NCBI GenBank assembly: GCA_945860375.1 | Contig: CAMAQR010000002.1 | Location: forward strand, 159,942 to 223,941 | Direction of reading: 5' to 3' | Length of the DNA: 64,000 nt | Source: Pseudorhodobacter antarcticus | GTDB lineage: Bacteria > Pseudomonadota > Alphaproteobacteria > Rhodobacterales > Rhodobacteraceae | Shown: piece by piece, positions 35,869-46,356 of the stretch | Position numbering within the stretch: the stretch's first letter is position 1 | How the letters are laid out: every line of letters starts with the position of its first letter | Notes under the pieces: generated by a model | Seen by the model: the letters and a program-made list of their open reading frames with translations, nothing else | Told to the model about the DNA's origin: nothing | The model's database searches: none | Program-made: the position numbers and the translations under genes

Positions 35869-36264
35869 ATGACCGATCCGATAGCAATGCAGGCCGACGG
35901 GGTGCAAGTGACCTCGGGCAGCGATGAGGCCATCGCGGTGCCTTCGGGGCAGGCGGTGACGTTGCAAGACGTGATCTGGAACGCCCCCGGCCCCGATGGT
36001 CTGGTGGTGCGGTTCCGCTTTGTCGCCCCCGCGATTGCGCGCGATGGTGGTGGTGTGGATTTTGACACCGCAAGTGCCGACATGCAGGCGCTGTGCCAAA
36101 GCTACGCGCTGACGCGGCTGTCAGAATTCGGGCCTGTACCTTCGCAAATCATCATTTCGATGGCCGACCGCGCGGTGCCGTTTGGTGAGGCTGCCCCCGA
36201 CGCAACCCAGTTTTTTGAAGCTTACTCGATGGACGGCAATACCTGCATTTGGGAGGCATTTTGA
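35869..36264 (+). CDS. Conserved hypothetical protein of the pcc cluster (DUF6497-like, tentative)
   Basis: A 131-aa protein 42 bp after pccB. It lacks a clear signal peptide from the chosen ATG (35869). Sequences such as VIWNAPGPDGLVVRFRFVAPAI and FGPVPSQIIISMADRAVPFGEAAPDATQFFEAYS are regular enough for a folded domain. I recall similar small genes between pccB and pccA in Rhodobacteraceae, with DUF6497 as the likely name, but I cannot confirm it. A role with the carboxylase is only suggested by position. Confidence 0.6.
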   Translation: MTDPIAMQADGVQVTSGSDEAIAVPSGQAVTLQDVIWNAPGPDGLVVRFRFVAPAIARDGGGVDFDTASADMQALCQSYALTRLSEFGPVPSQIIISMADRAVPFGEAAPDATQFFEAYSMDGNTCIWEAF

Positions 36265-36454
36265 TGCGCGTACCAAATCTAGCGGCGGGTGCCGGGGCTG
36301 ATGTAGCTATGCCACATGGGGCGGCTTTTCGCGAAGTTTCGTTTCAATTCCGCGCTTTGTGGGCTATTGTTCATCCAGGCCGATCCCAAGCGGCCTTCAC
36401 CTCGCACAAGGCGGCGGCACAAAGCACGCTTCCGGCAAATAAATGGAGTAGAGG

Positions 36455-36589
36455 ATGTCGAGCACTAAAATCACCGTTCTGGCACTGTGCATGGTTGCCT
36501 TCGTGGCAGCTTGCGCCAAGAAAGAAGAAGTCGTTTACGTTGACGAGCCGGTTTCGGTCGAGCCCGTCTACACCGGCAAATACAAATAA
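36455..36589 (+). CDS. Mini-lipoprotein 1 (TGKYK tail)
   Basis: A 44-aa product: lipoprotein signal MSSTKITVLALCMVAFVAAC with lipobox VAAC (lipidated Cys20), then AKKEEVVYVDEPVSVEPVYTGKYK. The mature peptide is only about 25 residues, acidic in the middle and basic at the end. GTAGAGG precedes the ATG. The next gene encodes a paralogue with the same ending TGKYK. It is probably a small outer-membrane lipoprotein; entericidin-like toxins have similar size but not this tail. Confidence 0.7.
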   Translation: MSSTKITVLALCMVAFVAACAKKEEVVYVDEPVSVEPVYTGKYK

Positions 36590-36595
36590 GCTTTG

Positions 36596-36640
36596 GGCGC
36601 GGGCGCTTTGGGCTCATTCGGCCCGGCCCGCGCCTTTTCT
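36596..36640 (+). terminator. Intrinsic terminator after mini-lipoprotein 1
   Basis: GGCGCGGGC (36596-36604) pairs with GCCCGCGCC (36626-36634), followed by TTTTCT. Confidence 0.8.
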
Positions 36641-36748
36641 GCTTGGCGCGTCGGCGGAAGACCACCGACATGACCGCAGGCGCTTTGCCTCTGCCGATGC
36701 CAGTCTCTATGCTGGCGGCATCTGCAGCGATACAACCCAGAGGCAAAA

Positions 36749-36880
36749 ATGCGCACTTCTTCCCTTTTCGTCCTTCTTCTTGTCGGCTTTGTCGCAGCTT
36801 GCGCACAGCCAGCACCCGAGCCGATGGTTGATACCGTTCCACTGTCGGAAGAGCCTGTTTCGACCGGCAAATACAAGTGA
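36749..36880 (+). CDS. Mini-lipoprotein 2 (TGKYK tail)
   Basis: A 43-aa product: MRTSSLFVLLLVGFVAAC with lipobox VAAC (lipidated Cys18), then AQPAPEPMVDTVPLSEEP and VSTGKYK. It shares the lipobox FVAACA and the C-terminal TGKYK with the preceding gene, so the two arose by tandem duplication with a diverged middle. AGAGGC lies just before the ATG. Both genes carry their own terminator, which implies separate, possibly high-level transcription. Confidence 0.68.
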   Translation: MRTSSLFVLLLVGFVAACAQPAPEPMVDTVPLSEEPVSTGKYK

Positions 36881-36887
36881 TCTGACC

Positions 36888-36920
36888 GGGCGGGCCGGAT
36901 CACTTCGGCCTGCCCATTTT
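36888..36920 (+). terminator. Intrinsic terminator after mini-lipoprotein 2
   Basis: GGGCGGGCCG (36888-36897) pairs with CGGCCTGCCC (36906-36915) with one mismatch, followed by ATTTT. Confidence 0.75.
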
Positions 36921-36949
36921 GACCGCCCTTTCATCGCAAAGGTGCAGTC

Positions 36950-37351
36950 ATGCTGAAGCATCGCGGCTTTCCAGGCCGACTTCCGGGTTCCGATTTTCAA
37001 TTCGTCATCCGCCGCGCCAATATGAAAGAGGGCGCCTCCAAAATCACCAAGCGCGAGCGGTTCAAGGACCGCAAAGCCGCCGACCGCAAGGCCGACGCGG
37101 GCTTTATGGCGGCGCTTTGGGCGCAGTTCGGTGAAGAGGTGTTCGAGCGCGGCAATCTGGACGCGGGCCGCCTGTCGTGGCTGTTTGGCCGCGAAGTGGT
37201 GGCCGCCGAAGACCCGTTCAACCCGGCCTCTTATGACGCGCTGATGAAGATCAACGTCAAAGTGGCACAGGTGTCTTTCCCCCATATCTTTGCCCCTGAT
37301 GCCGTGCCGATGGACTTTGGCGACTGGGAAGACGACGAGGATCAGGACTAG
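36950..37351 (+). CDS. Hypothetical protein of the pcc cluster
   Basis: A 133-aa protein if the ATG at 36950 is used (AAAGGTG ribosome-binding site six bases before); an internal ATG at 37022 would give 109 aa beginning MKEGASKITKRERFKDRK. The central part is highly charged (RKAADRKADAGFMAALWAQFGEEVFERG) and the C-terminus is acidic (FGDWEDDEDQD). There is no signal peptide or membrane segment. I do not recognise the family. Confidence 0.65.
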   Translation: MLKHRGFPGRLPGSDFQFVIRRANMKEGASKITKRERFKDRKAADRKADAGFMAALWAQFGEEVFERGNLDAGRLSWLFGREVVAAEDPFNPASYDALMKINVKVAQVSFPHIFAPDAVPMDFGDWEDDEDQD

Positions 37352-37670
37352 GCATGTTTCCGCTTAACCCCTTGGCATCTTGGCAAGAATTCGCGCACGG
37401 CTTGGATCGCGCAGGATTTGGCTTTGCCATGGGGAAGGGTATTTGCCAATCTGCACCCCTGCGCGCCGTGCATCCCTTCGTCAGTGGTGCGCATGACTGT
37501 TACCCGTTCCCTTCCCCTTGGCCTGGCCCCTCAAAGGTCAGGCCCTTTCTTTTCCGCGTTGGGCGGGGTTTTGCCGGTGCCCTTGCCCAGTCACGGGATT
37601 TTTTCTTTTCATTTTGCAGAAATACGATAGAATCGACCCCAATAATAACAACCAAACGAGGCAGTTCGAC
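37352..37670 (+). ncRNA. Gene-free stretch ending in an orphan terminator; possible small RNA
   Basis: About 320 bp between two small genes with no convincing ORF on either strand. At 37520-37553 GGCCTGGCC and GGTCAGGCC form a stem followed by CTTTCTTTT, about 170 bp beyond the preceding stop. This could end a long 3' UTR or a small RNA of up to 150 nt starting near 37390. The remaining 117 bp before the next gene probably hold its promoter. Confidence 0.3.
37520..37553 (+). terminator. Orphan intrinsic terminator
   Basis: 9-bp stem GGCCTGGCC/GGTCAGGCC with one wobble and a 7-nt loop, then CTTTCTTTT. Confidence 0.7.
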
Positions 37671-37865
37671 ATGCGTAAGCTTTTCCTTCTTTCCCTTTTT
37701 GCCCTGCCGCTGGCTGGCTGCGTCACCAATGACGTGCAGCGCGGTCTTATCGGTGCGGGCGCTGGCGCGGTTCTGGCCGACGTCACCGACAATTCGGTCT
37801 TCACGGGCGCGCTTATCGGTGGTCTGGCTGGCACCGTCTGCGACGACGTCAACCTCTGCCGCTGA
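37671..37865 (+). CDS. Small glycine-zipper-like lipoprotein
   Basis: A 64-aa product. The signal MRKLFLLSLFALPLAGC ends at lipobox LAGC (Cys17). The mature part (VTNDVQRGLIGAGAGAVLA, then DNSVFTGALIGGLAGTVCDD) is Gly/Ala-rich with GxxxG-type spacing, as in glycine-zipper envelope lipoproteins. Two further Cys near the C-terminus could form a disulphide. A strong terminator follows 40 bp later. Function unknown. Confidence 0.75.
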   Translation: MRKLFLLSLFALPLAGCVTNDVQRGLIGAGAGAVLADVTDNSVFTGALIGGLAGTVCDDVNLCR

Positions 37866-37904
37866 TCTGAACCTCGTCCTTCGGGGCGCGTCTACACACA
37901 CCCC

Positions 37905-37940
37905 AAGGCCAACCGGGCATCCCGCCCGGTTGGCCTTTTT
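37905..37940 (+). terminator. Strong intrinsic terminator before pccA
   Basis: AAGGCCAACCGGGC-ATCCC-GCCCGGTTGGCCTT then TTT: a 14-bp perfect stem. Because it lies between pccB and pccA, pccA must have its own promoter or depend on readthrough. Confidence 0.9.
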
Positions 37941-37994
37941 GCATTTGCGCCCCGGCTTTTGGTCCGGTCGGGGTAGAACGGAAGGAACCGCGCC

Positions 37995-39998
<2,004 letters not shown>

Positions 39999-40442
39999 TC
40001 AGCGTCCGGCAGGCATCCGTTCCAGCACTTCAATGCGGCGGCTGGGGAACTTGTCGATGGCATGGGTGATCTCGCGGGTGTCCCATGGCAGGGGTTTGCG
40101 CAGCACCGCTGTGCCATCCTTGTCGAGGATCACCAGTGAGAAACCACTGGGCCGCAGCTTGGTGCGGATGTCAGACGGAGGTTTGGGCAGGGTGTCGGTG
40201 ATGACGACCACATCGCGTTCGATCAGGTCGGCGGTGTCGCGGGTCAACAGTTCCATCTGGCGGATGTAGTTGGGATCATTGGGGCTTTCGGCAAAGACCA
40301 CCACCGCGCGTTTGAGGTATAGCAGATCGGCCATCACCACTTGATCGGCCGGAATCGGGGCAAAGGGCGCGTCTTGCGCCTGGGCTCCAAAGGAAACAAC
40401 GGCCAATACGGCCAGCAAAAGCGGTTTCATGCGGATGTTCAT
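39999..40442 (-). CDS. DUF4174 domain-containing exported protein
   Basis: A 147-aa periplasmic protein convergent with pccA; the two stops are interlocked in TGATCA. The signal peptide [18 protein letters not shown] follows MNIR (either ATG could be the start, 40442 or 40430). The mature part has the DUF4174 pattern: [76 protein letters not shown]4174 has a thioredoxin-like fold with no catalytic Cys pair here. Function is unknown. Confidence 0.82.
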   Translation of the reverse strand: MNIRMKPLLLAVLAVVSFGAQAQDAPFAPIPADQVVMADLLYLKRAVVVFAESPNDPNYIRQMELLTRDTADLIERDVVVITDTLPKPPSDIRTKLRPSGFSLVILDKDGTAVLRKPLPWDTREITHAIDKFPSRRIEVLERMPAGR

Positions 40443-40511
40443 GCCCCAGATATAGGGCGGTGCAGCTCGCAAACCAAGCACTCCGGGTGGCCCCCGGGCA
40501 GGAGGGTTGAG

Positions 40512-42641
40512 ATGACAGACAAATTGGCAGCATGGGCGGCACTGGCGGGCAAGGAAATGAAGGGCGGCGACCCGGACAGTCTGATCTGGCAAACCCTTGA
40601 GGGGATTGCAGTCAAGCCGCTTTACACACAGGCCGATGTCGATGGCCTGCCGCAAATGGGCGAGATGCCCGGATTTGCGCCGTTCACCCGTGGCGTGAAG
40701 GCGACGATGTACGCAGGCCGCCCCTGGACCATCCGCCAATACGCGGGCTTTTCCACGGCCGAGGCCAGCAACGCCTTTTACCGCAAGAATCTGGCCGCCG
40801 GGCAACAGGGCGTGTCGGTGGCCTTCGATCTGGCGACGCATCGGGGCTATGACTCGGATCATCCCCGGGTCGAGGGCGATGTCGGCAAGGCGGGCGTGGC
40901 GATTGATTCGGTCGAGGATATGAAAATCCTGTTCGACGGTATCCCGCTGGATAAAGTCAGTGTTTCCATGACGATGAACGGCGCTGTGATCCCGATTCTG
41001 GCCAGTTTCATCGTGACGGGCGAGGAACAGGGCGTGGACCGCCGCCTGCTGTCGGGCACCATTCAGAATGACATCCTGAAAGAGTTCATGGTGCGCAACA
41101 CCTATATTTACCCGCCAGAACCTTCGATGCGGATCATTGCGGATATCATCGAGTACACGTCAGCCGAGATGCCCAAGTTCAACAGCATTTCGATCTCCGG
41201 CTATCACATGCAGGAAGCTGGGGCCAATCTGGTGCAGGAACTGGCCTACACCTTGGCCGATGGTCGCGAATATGTGCGGGCGGCGATCGCGCGCGGCATG
41301 AATGTCGATGACTTTGCGGGGCGTCTGTCGTTCTTCTTCGCCATCGGCATGAATTTTTTCATGGAGGCCGCCAAGCTGCGCGCGGCGCGACTGCTCTGGC
41401 ACCGGATCATGGCGGAGTTTGAGCCGAAAAAGCAGGGCTCGCTGATGCTGCGCACCCATTGCCAAACTTCGGGCGTCTCCTTGCAAGAGGCCGACCCCTA
41501 TAACAACGTCATCCGCACCGCTTACGAGGCGATGTCGGCGGTTCTGGGCGGCACGCAGTCGTTGCACACCAATGCGCTGGACGAAGCCATGGCGCTGCCC
41601 ACGGAATTTTCAGCGCGGATTGCGCGCAACACCCAGTTGATCTTGCAAGAGGAAACCGGGGTGACGCATGTGGTCGATCCTTTGGCGGGATCTTACTATG
41701 TGGAAAGCCTGACCGCGCAGTTGGCCGAAGAGGCGTGGAAGCTGATCGCAGAAGTCGAGGAAATGGGCGGCATGACCAAGGCTGTCGCCTCGGGGATGCC
41801 GAAACTGCGGATCGAGGAATCAGCGGCGAAGCGGCAGGCGGCGATTGACCGGGGTCAGGATGTGATCGTCGGCGTCAACAAGTATCGGTTGGCCAAGCAA
41901 GACCCGATCGACATTCTGGACATCGACAATGTCGCGGTGCGTCTTAGCCAGATCGAACGCCTGCAATCGACCCGCGCGGGCCGTGACGATGCGGTGTGTC
42001 AGGCGGCCTTGGCGGAACTGACCCGTCGGGCAGAGCATGGCGGCAATCTTCTGGCAGGGGCGGTCGATGCGGCGCGCGCCCGCGCCACGGTGGGGGAAAT
42101 CAGCATGGCGATGGAGAAGGTCTTTGGTCGTCACCGGGCGGAGGTGAAAACCTTGGCGGGCGTTTATGGTGCCGCCTATGAGGGTGACGCTGGATTCGCC
42201 GCCATTCAGGCCGATGTGGAGGCCTTTGCCGAAGAGGAAGGCCGCCGCCCGCGCATGCTGGTGGTCAAGATGGGGCAGGATGGACACGACCGGGGTGCCA
42301 AGGTGATCGCCACCGCCTTTGCCGACATCGGCTTTGACGTCGATGTGGGGCCTTTGTTCCAGACCCCGGCCGAAGCGGCGCAGGATGCCATCGACAATGA
42401 TGTGCATGTGGTGGGAATCTCGTCCCAAGCGGCCGGGCACAAGACTTTGGCCCCGAAGCTGGTGCAGGCCCTGCGCGAAGCGGGCGCGGGCGAGATTCTG
42501 GTGATCTGCGGCGGCGTCATTCCGCAGCAGGATTATCAGTACCTTTATGACGCCGGGGTGAAGGCCATCTTCGGGCCGGGGACGAATATTCCCACGGCGG
42601 CGAAGGACATTCTGGACCTGATCCGCCGCGCGCGGGTTTAG
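40512..42641 (+). CDS. mcm: Methylmalonyl-CoA mutase
   Basis: A 709-aa adenosylcobalamin-dependent mutase that converts methylmalonyl-CoA to succinyl-CoA, completing propionyl-CoA assimilation. The N-terminal substrate barrel has [33 protein letters not shown] and the C-terminal B12 domain has DGHDRGAK with cobalt-ligand His592. [23 protein letters not shown] marks the domain end. It is the single-chain homodimeric form. AGGAGGG precedes the ATG at 40512. The chaperone MeaB is not in the window. Confidence 0.96.
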   Translation: MTDKLAAWAALAGKEMKGGDPDSLIWQTLEGIAVKPLYTQADVDGLPQMGEMPGFAPFTRGVKATMYAGRPWTIRQYAGFSTAEASNAFYRKNLAAGQQGVSVAFDLATHRGYDSDHPRVEGDVGKAGVAIDSVEDMKILFDGIPLDKVSVSMTMNGAVIPILASFIVTGEEQGVDRRLLSGTIQNDILKEFMVRNTYIYPPEPSMRIIADIIEYTSAEMPKFNSISISGYHMQEAGANLVQELAYTLADGREYVRAAIARGMNVDDFAGRLSFFFAIGMNFFMEAAKLRAARLLWHRIMAEFEPKKQGSLMLRTHCQTSGVSLQEADPYNNVIRTAYEAMSAVLGGTQSLHTNALDEAMALPTEFSARIARNTQLILQEETGVTHVVDPLAGSYYVESLTAQLAEEAWKLIAEVEEMGGMTKAVASGMPKLRIEESAAKRQAAIDRGQDVIVGVNKYRLAKQDPIDILDIDNVAVRLSQIERLQSTRAGRDDAVCQAALAELTRRAEHGGNLLAGAVDAARARATVGEISMAMEKVFGRHRAEVKTLAGVYGAAYEGDAGFAAIQADVEAFAEEEGRRPRMLVVKMGQDGHDRGAKVIATAFADIGFDVDVGPLFQTPAEAAQDAIDNDVHVVGISSQAAGHKTLAPKLVQALREAGAGEILVICGGVIPQQDYQYLYDAGVKAIFGPGTNIPTAAKDILDLIRRARV

Positions 42642-42645
42642 GGCA

Positions 42646-42680
42646 GACCCTCCGGGGGGGATATTTTTGCCAAGATGAAA
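42646..42680 (+). repeat. GGATATTT...CCAAGATGAA element, copy 6
   Basis: ACCCTCCGGGGGGGATATTT, TTGCCAAGATGAAA, beginning 5 bp after the mcm stop. Confidence 0.78.
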
Positions 42681-42716
42681 GGCCAGAGGGTGTTGCGTTC
42701 GATCGGGTTTGGCCGA

Positions 42717-42798
42717 TGGAACGCAACCGCAACATAGACCGGCAATGTCTGCCCTGGATTGCCGTCAATCTGAATCAGATTGAAGGAAATCAGCCCTA
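42717..42798 (-). repeat. 82-bp TAG-flush dispersed repeat, copy 2
   Basis: Starts on the minus strand with the TAG stop of the DUF4287 gene and runs 79 bp downstream. It contains the perfect palindrome ATCTGAATCAGAT. One frame reads ISFNLIQIDGNPGQTLP, similar to the same frame of copy 1 at 17159-17240. Confidence 0.8.
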
Positions 42799-43014
42799 AG
42801 TCGCCTTGCCTTTCAAAAGGGCCACGATCGCCATGGCGTGACCCTGGCCCAGTGCGAAATCGGCCTTCAGCCAATCGGTGATCTGGGCGGCCTTCGTGCC
42901 GGGTGCGATGCCGTTTGCGGTTGCAAAGCCCTTCGCCACAGCCATCGCCCGGAAGTCGGCCGGCGTTTTGCCGGTCTTGGCCTGAATATTGTCGAGATAG
43001 GCTTGAAAGCTCAT
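42796..43014 (-). CDS. DUF4287 domain-containing small protein
   Basis: A 72-aa protein: MSFQAYLDNIQAKTGKTPADFRAMAVAKGF, then ITDWLKADFALGQGHAMAIVALLKG, which is the compact DUF4287 helical fold, sometimes found with DUF5655. The start ATG overlaps the ThuA stop (ATGA), so the two genes are translationally coupled. The TAG stop coincides with the 82-bp repeat. Function unknown. Confidence 0.85.
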   Translation of the reverse strand: MSFQAYLDNIQAKTGKTPADFRAMAVAKGFATANGIAPGTKAAQITDWLKADFALGQGHAMAIVALLKGKAT

Positions 43015-43670
43015 CCCCGTGCCGCCCAGATCATGCCCCGCCGTAGCAGTTCGCGGGCTGGGCCGTGGTCGATGACATTGGCTTGATGCCCCAAGGCGTT
43101 GTAGTAAACCCGGCCCTGACCCCACAGTTTGGTGAAGACAACCGGCATCGCCACCGGGCCGTTGGGCGAGTGCGGGCCTGCGACCACCGGGAAATCGCAG
43201 ACAGCATGAACCTTAACCGCCGGGTCGATGTGCAGGTAGTACTGCTCTGTCGCCACGTCGAAATCGCCAATCCCGGCCACCAGCGGATCATCACTGACCA
43301 TCCGCACCCGGTAGCGCACCCCGTCATTGCCCGGATGCGCCACCCATTGCGCGCCGGTCATGAACTGCCACAGCACATCGTTGCGAAAGGCGTCGCACAT
43401 GCCGCCGTGACAGCCCGCCAGCCCCACGCCCGCCGCCACCGCCGCTGCGACATGTTCGGATTGCGCCTTTTCAAGGGTGGACATGGTCCAGACCGGCACG
43501 ATCAGGCTTAGGTCGGCCAACCGCACCGGATCGTCAAAGCAGGCCAGAGTATCCGTGACCTCCACCTCCACCTCCATCCCGGCCGCGCGCAGGTCGGTGG
43601 CGAACAGCGCCGCCACCTTTTCGGGTTCATGCCCGTCCCAGCCACCCCATGTGATCAGCGCCTTGGCCAT
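43011..43670 (-). CDS. ThuA domain-containing protein (trehalose-utilisation-like)
   Basis: A 219-aa protein with a class I glutamine-amidotransferase-like fold. N-terminal ALITWGGWDGHEPEKVAALFATDL; central GVGLAGCHGGMCDAFRND; C-terminal QYYLHIDPAVKVHAVCDFPVVAGPHSPNGPVAMPVVFTKLWGQGRVYYNALGHQANVID. The His-rich end is typical of ThuA proteins. Relatives act in trehalose or related disaccharide use. No sugar operon is visible, so the assignment to that pathway is weak. Confidence 0.86.
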   Translation of the reverse strand: MAKALITWGGWDGHEPEKVAALFATDLRAAGMEVEVEVTDTLACFDDPVRLADLSLIVPVWTMSTLEKAQSEHVAAAVAAGVGLAGCHGGMCDAFRNDVLWQFMTGAQWVAHPGNDGVRYRVRMVSDDPLVAGIGDFDVATEQYYLHIDPAVKVHAVCDFPVVAGPHSPNGPVAMPVVFTKLWGQGRVYYNALGHQANVIDHGPARELLRRGMIWAARG

Positions 43671-43779
43671 GGTGCATCCCTTTGTTCAAATCTCGGTCGC
43701 GAAAATCGGATTCTTGTTGTCGGGGCAGGGGGGCGAGCCCCCGTGCCTCAACCTTGCCAAAGCAACGCCCGTGGTCAAC

Positions 43780-44769
43780 CTAGAACCGCTGCGGCCCGGC
43801 GGGTTTGTTGGCCATGATTGCCTCGATCGCCACCATCACGTCCGGCGTCAGTTTCGCCTTATGGTCCAGCGCCGCCAGATTGTCGGTCAATTGGCTGGCG
43901 CGCGAGGCACCCAGGATCACCGTCGACACCCGCGGATTGGCCAGACACCACAGCAAGGACAGATGCGCCAAGGACAGCCCCGCGGCTTCGGCCAAAACCG
44001 CCAAGGCCCGCGTTTTCACCAACTTGGCTTGCCCCGCATCCGACATCAGCATGTCGCGCAGCCATTCGTAACCGGGCAGGGTCATGCGGCTGTCGTTGGG
44101 GATCGCGGCGTTGTATTTGCCGGTCAGAATGCCGGAAGCCAGTGGCGACCAGATCGTGGTGCCCAGCCCGAAGGTGTCGTAAATCGGGGCATAATCGGCC
44201 TCGACCTTGTGGCGTTCAAAAAGGTTGTATTGCGGTTGCTCCATCGTCGGCGGGGTCAAACCGTCGCGACGCGCCATCAGATGCGCCTCGGTGATCTGCT
44301 GGGCCGACCATTCAGAGGTGCCCCAATACAGCACCTTGCCTTGCAAAACCAGATTGTGCATCGCCCGCACGGTTTCCTCGATCGGCGTGTCGATGTCGGG
44401 GCGATGGCAGAAATAAAGGTCGAGATAATCGACTTGCAACCGCCGCAGGGCGGCATGGCAGGCGTCGGTGACATGCTTGGCCGAAAGCCCGCGCTGGGTG
44501 GGCTTGGTGCCGCCCCAGAACACTTTGGAGGACACCACATAGCTGTCACGCGTCCAGTTCAGCGCGGCCAAAGCCTCGCCCATCAGGGTTTCGGACGCAC
44601 CCGCCTCATAGCCTTCGGCGTTGTCAAAGAAGTTCACCCCGGCGTCATAGGCCTGCGCCATCAGCGATTTGGCGTCCGATCCGTCGACCTGTTTGCCAAA
44701 GGTCACCCAAGAGCCAAAGGAAAATTCCGATACTTTCAGCCCCGATTTGCCCAAGCGTCTGTAGTCCAT
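43780..44769 (-). CDS. Aldo/keto reductase (potassium channel beta-subunit type)
   Basis: A 329-aa NADPH-dependent oxidoreductase with a TIM barrel. The catalytic tetrad is visible: Asp49 (FFDNAEGY), Tyr54, Lys82 (VSSKVFWGG) and His122 (YFCHRPD). The cofactor region is QPQYNLFERHKVE and LASGILTGKYN. The length and EGYEAGASETLMGEAL match the AKR6/AKR14 groups (YghZ-like). The substrate is likely a small aldehyde. It is a single gene, 109 bp from the ThuA operon. Confidence 0.9.
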   Translation of the reverse strand: MDYRRLGKSGLKVSEFSFGSWVTFGKQVDGSDAKSLMAQAYDAGVNFFDNAEGYEAGASETLMGEALAALNWTRDSYVVSSKVFWGGTKPTQRGLSAKHVTDACHAALRRLQVDYLDLYFCHRPDIDTPIEETVRAMHNLVLQGKVLYWGTSEWSAQQITEAHLMARRDGLTPPTMEQPQYNLFERHKVEADYAPIYDTFGLGTTIWSPLASGILTGKYNAAIPNDSRMTLPGYEWLRDMLMSDAGQAKLVKTRALAVLAEAAGLSLAHLSLLWCLANPRVSTVILGASRASQLTDNLAALDHKAKLTPDVMVAIEAIMANKPAGPQRF

Positions 44770-44839
44770 AGTGAAAGTCCTGTTCGTTGCAAAAGGGTGG
44801 GTATGGGTGGCCTGACCTTGCCCTGCAGATCAAGACATA

Positions 44840-46186
44840 TCAAACTGTGGACAGTCCTGCATAAATCTCGACAATCCGCGCCACTGCTGCGTCGGGCGTA
44901 AGTTCTTCTGACACCCCCGTCCGGCGCGAGGTCAGTTCCACCACGCCATTGGCCAGCCCGCGCGGCCCGACGGTGATGCGCCACGGCAGGCCGATCAGGT
45001 CCATTGTGGCGAACTTCGCCCCGGCGCGCTCTTCGCGGTCATCGTAGAGCGCCTCCAGCCCCTTGGCGGCCAGCGCCTTGTAAAGCCCCTCACAAGCCGC
45101 ATCCGCCGCGGCATCGCCCTGTTTCAGGTTCACGATGCCCACCGGGAATGGCGTCACACCTTCGGGCCAGATGATGCCCTTGTCGTCATGGCTGGCCTCG
45201 ATGATCGCACCCAGCAGGCGGGAAACGCCGATGCCATGCGAGCCCATTTCCACCGGGGCTTTCGATCCGTCAGCGGTCACAACCGTGGCACCCATGCTTT
45301 CGGAATACTTGGTGCCGAAGTAGAAAATCTGCCCGACCTCGATGCCCCGCGCCACTTTGCGCCGCTCTTCGGGGATGGCGTCAAACAGCGCCGCGTCATG
45401 GGTTTCATCGGTGCGGGCATAAAGGGTGGTGAATTCGCGGCACACCGCCGCCACGGCGTCGCGGTCGTCGTAATCCACCTCCCGCGCGCCAAGGCGCAGA
45501 TCGGTCACGGCGCTGTCAAAGAACACCTCGGACTCGCCGGTTGCGGCCAGCACCAGAAATTCATGGGTGTCCTCGCCGCCGATCGGGCCAGAATCGGCGC
45601 GCATCGGGATGGCGGTCAGGCCCATGCGTTCATAGGTGCGCAGATAACTGACCATGTGACGGTTGTAGGCGTGCAGCGCCGAGGCCTTGTCGACGTCAAA
45701 GTTATAGCCGTCCTTCATCAGGAATTCGCGGCCCCGCATGACGCCGAACCGGGGGCGCATCTCATCGCGGAACTTCCACTGGATGTGGTAAAGCGTCAGC
45801 GGCAGGTCTTTGTAGCTGGTCACGTGCGAGCGGAAAATATCGGTGATCATTTCCTCATTCGTGGGGCCGTACAGCATCTCACGGTCTTGCCGGTCCTTGA
45901 TGCGCAGCATTTCCTGCCCGTAGTCGTCATAGCGCCCGCTTTCGCGCCAGAGATCGGCGGGCTGCAAGGTTGGCATCAGCAAGGGGATATGCCCCGCCCG
46001 CACCTGTTCTTCGTGCACAATGGCCTGAATCCGGTTCAGAACCCGCAAGCCCAGTGGCAGCCACGAATAAATCCCCGCCGCCTGCTGTTTGATCATCCCC
46101 GCCCGCAGCATATAGCGGTGCGAGACAATCTGCGCCTCGGCCGGGTTTTCCTTCAGGACGGGCATAAAATAACGGGAAACGCGCAT
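44840..46186 (-). CDS. proS: Prolyl-tRNA synthetase (short alphaproteobacterial form)
   Basis: A 448-aa class II synthetase without the editing insertion found in the long bacterial form. Motifs include [28 protein letters not shown] (motif 1), [32 protein letters not shown] (motif 2) and [20 protein letters not shown] (motif 3). The anticodon-binding domain follows ([24 protein letters not shown]). Start at 46186. The gene is convergent with nothing and has no visible T-box, as expected in this group. Confidence 0.95.
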   Translation of the reverse strand: MRVSRYFMPVLKENPAEAQIVSHRYMLRAGMIKQQAAGIYSWLPLGLRVLNRIQAIVHEEQVRAGHIPLLMPTLQPADLWRESGRYDDYGQEMLRIKDRQDREMLYGPTNEEMITDIFRSHVTSYKDLPLTLYHIQWKFRDEMRPRFGVMRGREFLMKDGYNFDVDKASALHAYNRHMVSYLRTYERMGLTAIPMRADSGPIGGEDTHEFLVLAATGESEVFFDSAVTDLRLGAREVDYDDRDAVAAVCREFTTLYARTDETHDAALFDAIPEERRKVARGIEVGQIFYFGTKYSESMGATVVTADGSKAPVEMGSHGIGVSRLLGAIIEASHDDKGIIWPEGVTPFPVGIVNLKQGDAAADAACEGLYKALAAKGLEALYDDREERAGAKFATMDLIGLPWRITVGPRGLANGVVELTSRRTGVSEELTPDAAVARIVEIYAGLSTV

Positions 46187-46356
46187 GTTGGCCTCACGGA
46201 CAGGGGTTTGCGCCTAACTAGCGGGTTGAGGGGGGGCAGGCAAGCGGCGGCTGGCACCGATTTGCCCGCTTGCCCCGTCTGTCCTTCATTTCCCACAGCC
46301 CCTTGAAACCACAGGGCCGATGGGCAATGTGGGTGCTGGTGGTTTGCGAGGGCGAC

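Noticed and set aside
34681..36099. Minus-strand frame of 472 codons opposite pccB
   Set aside because: Antisense of a strongly conserved carboxyltransferase gene; composition is that of a shadow frame.
43731..43757. GGGGGGCGAGCCCCC hairpin as another composite element
   Set aside because: Lacks the GGATATTT core and CCAAGATGAA tail, so not counted in the family.
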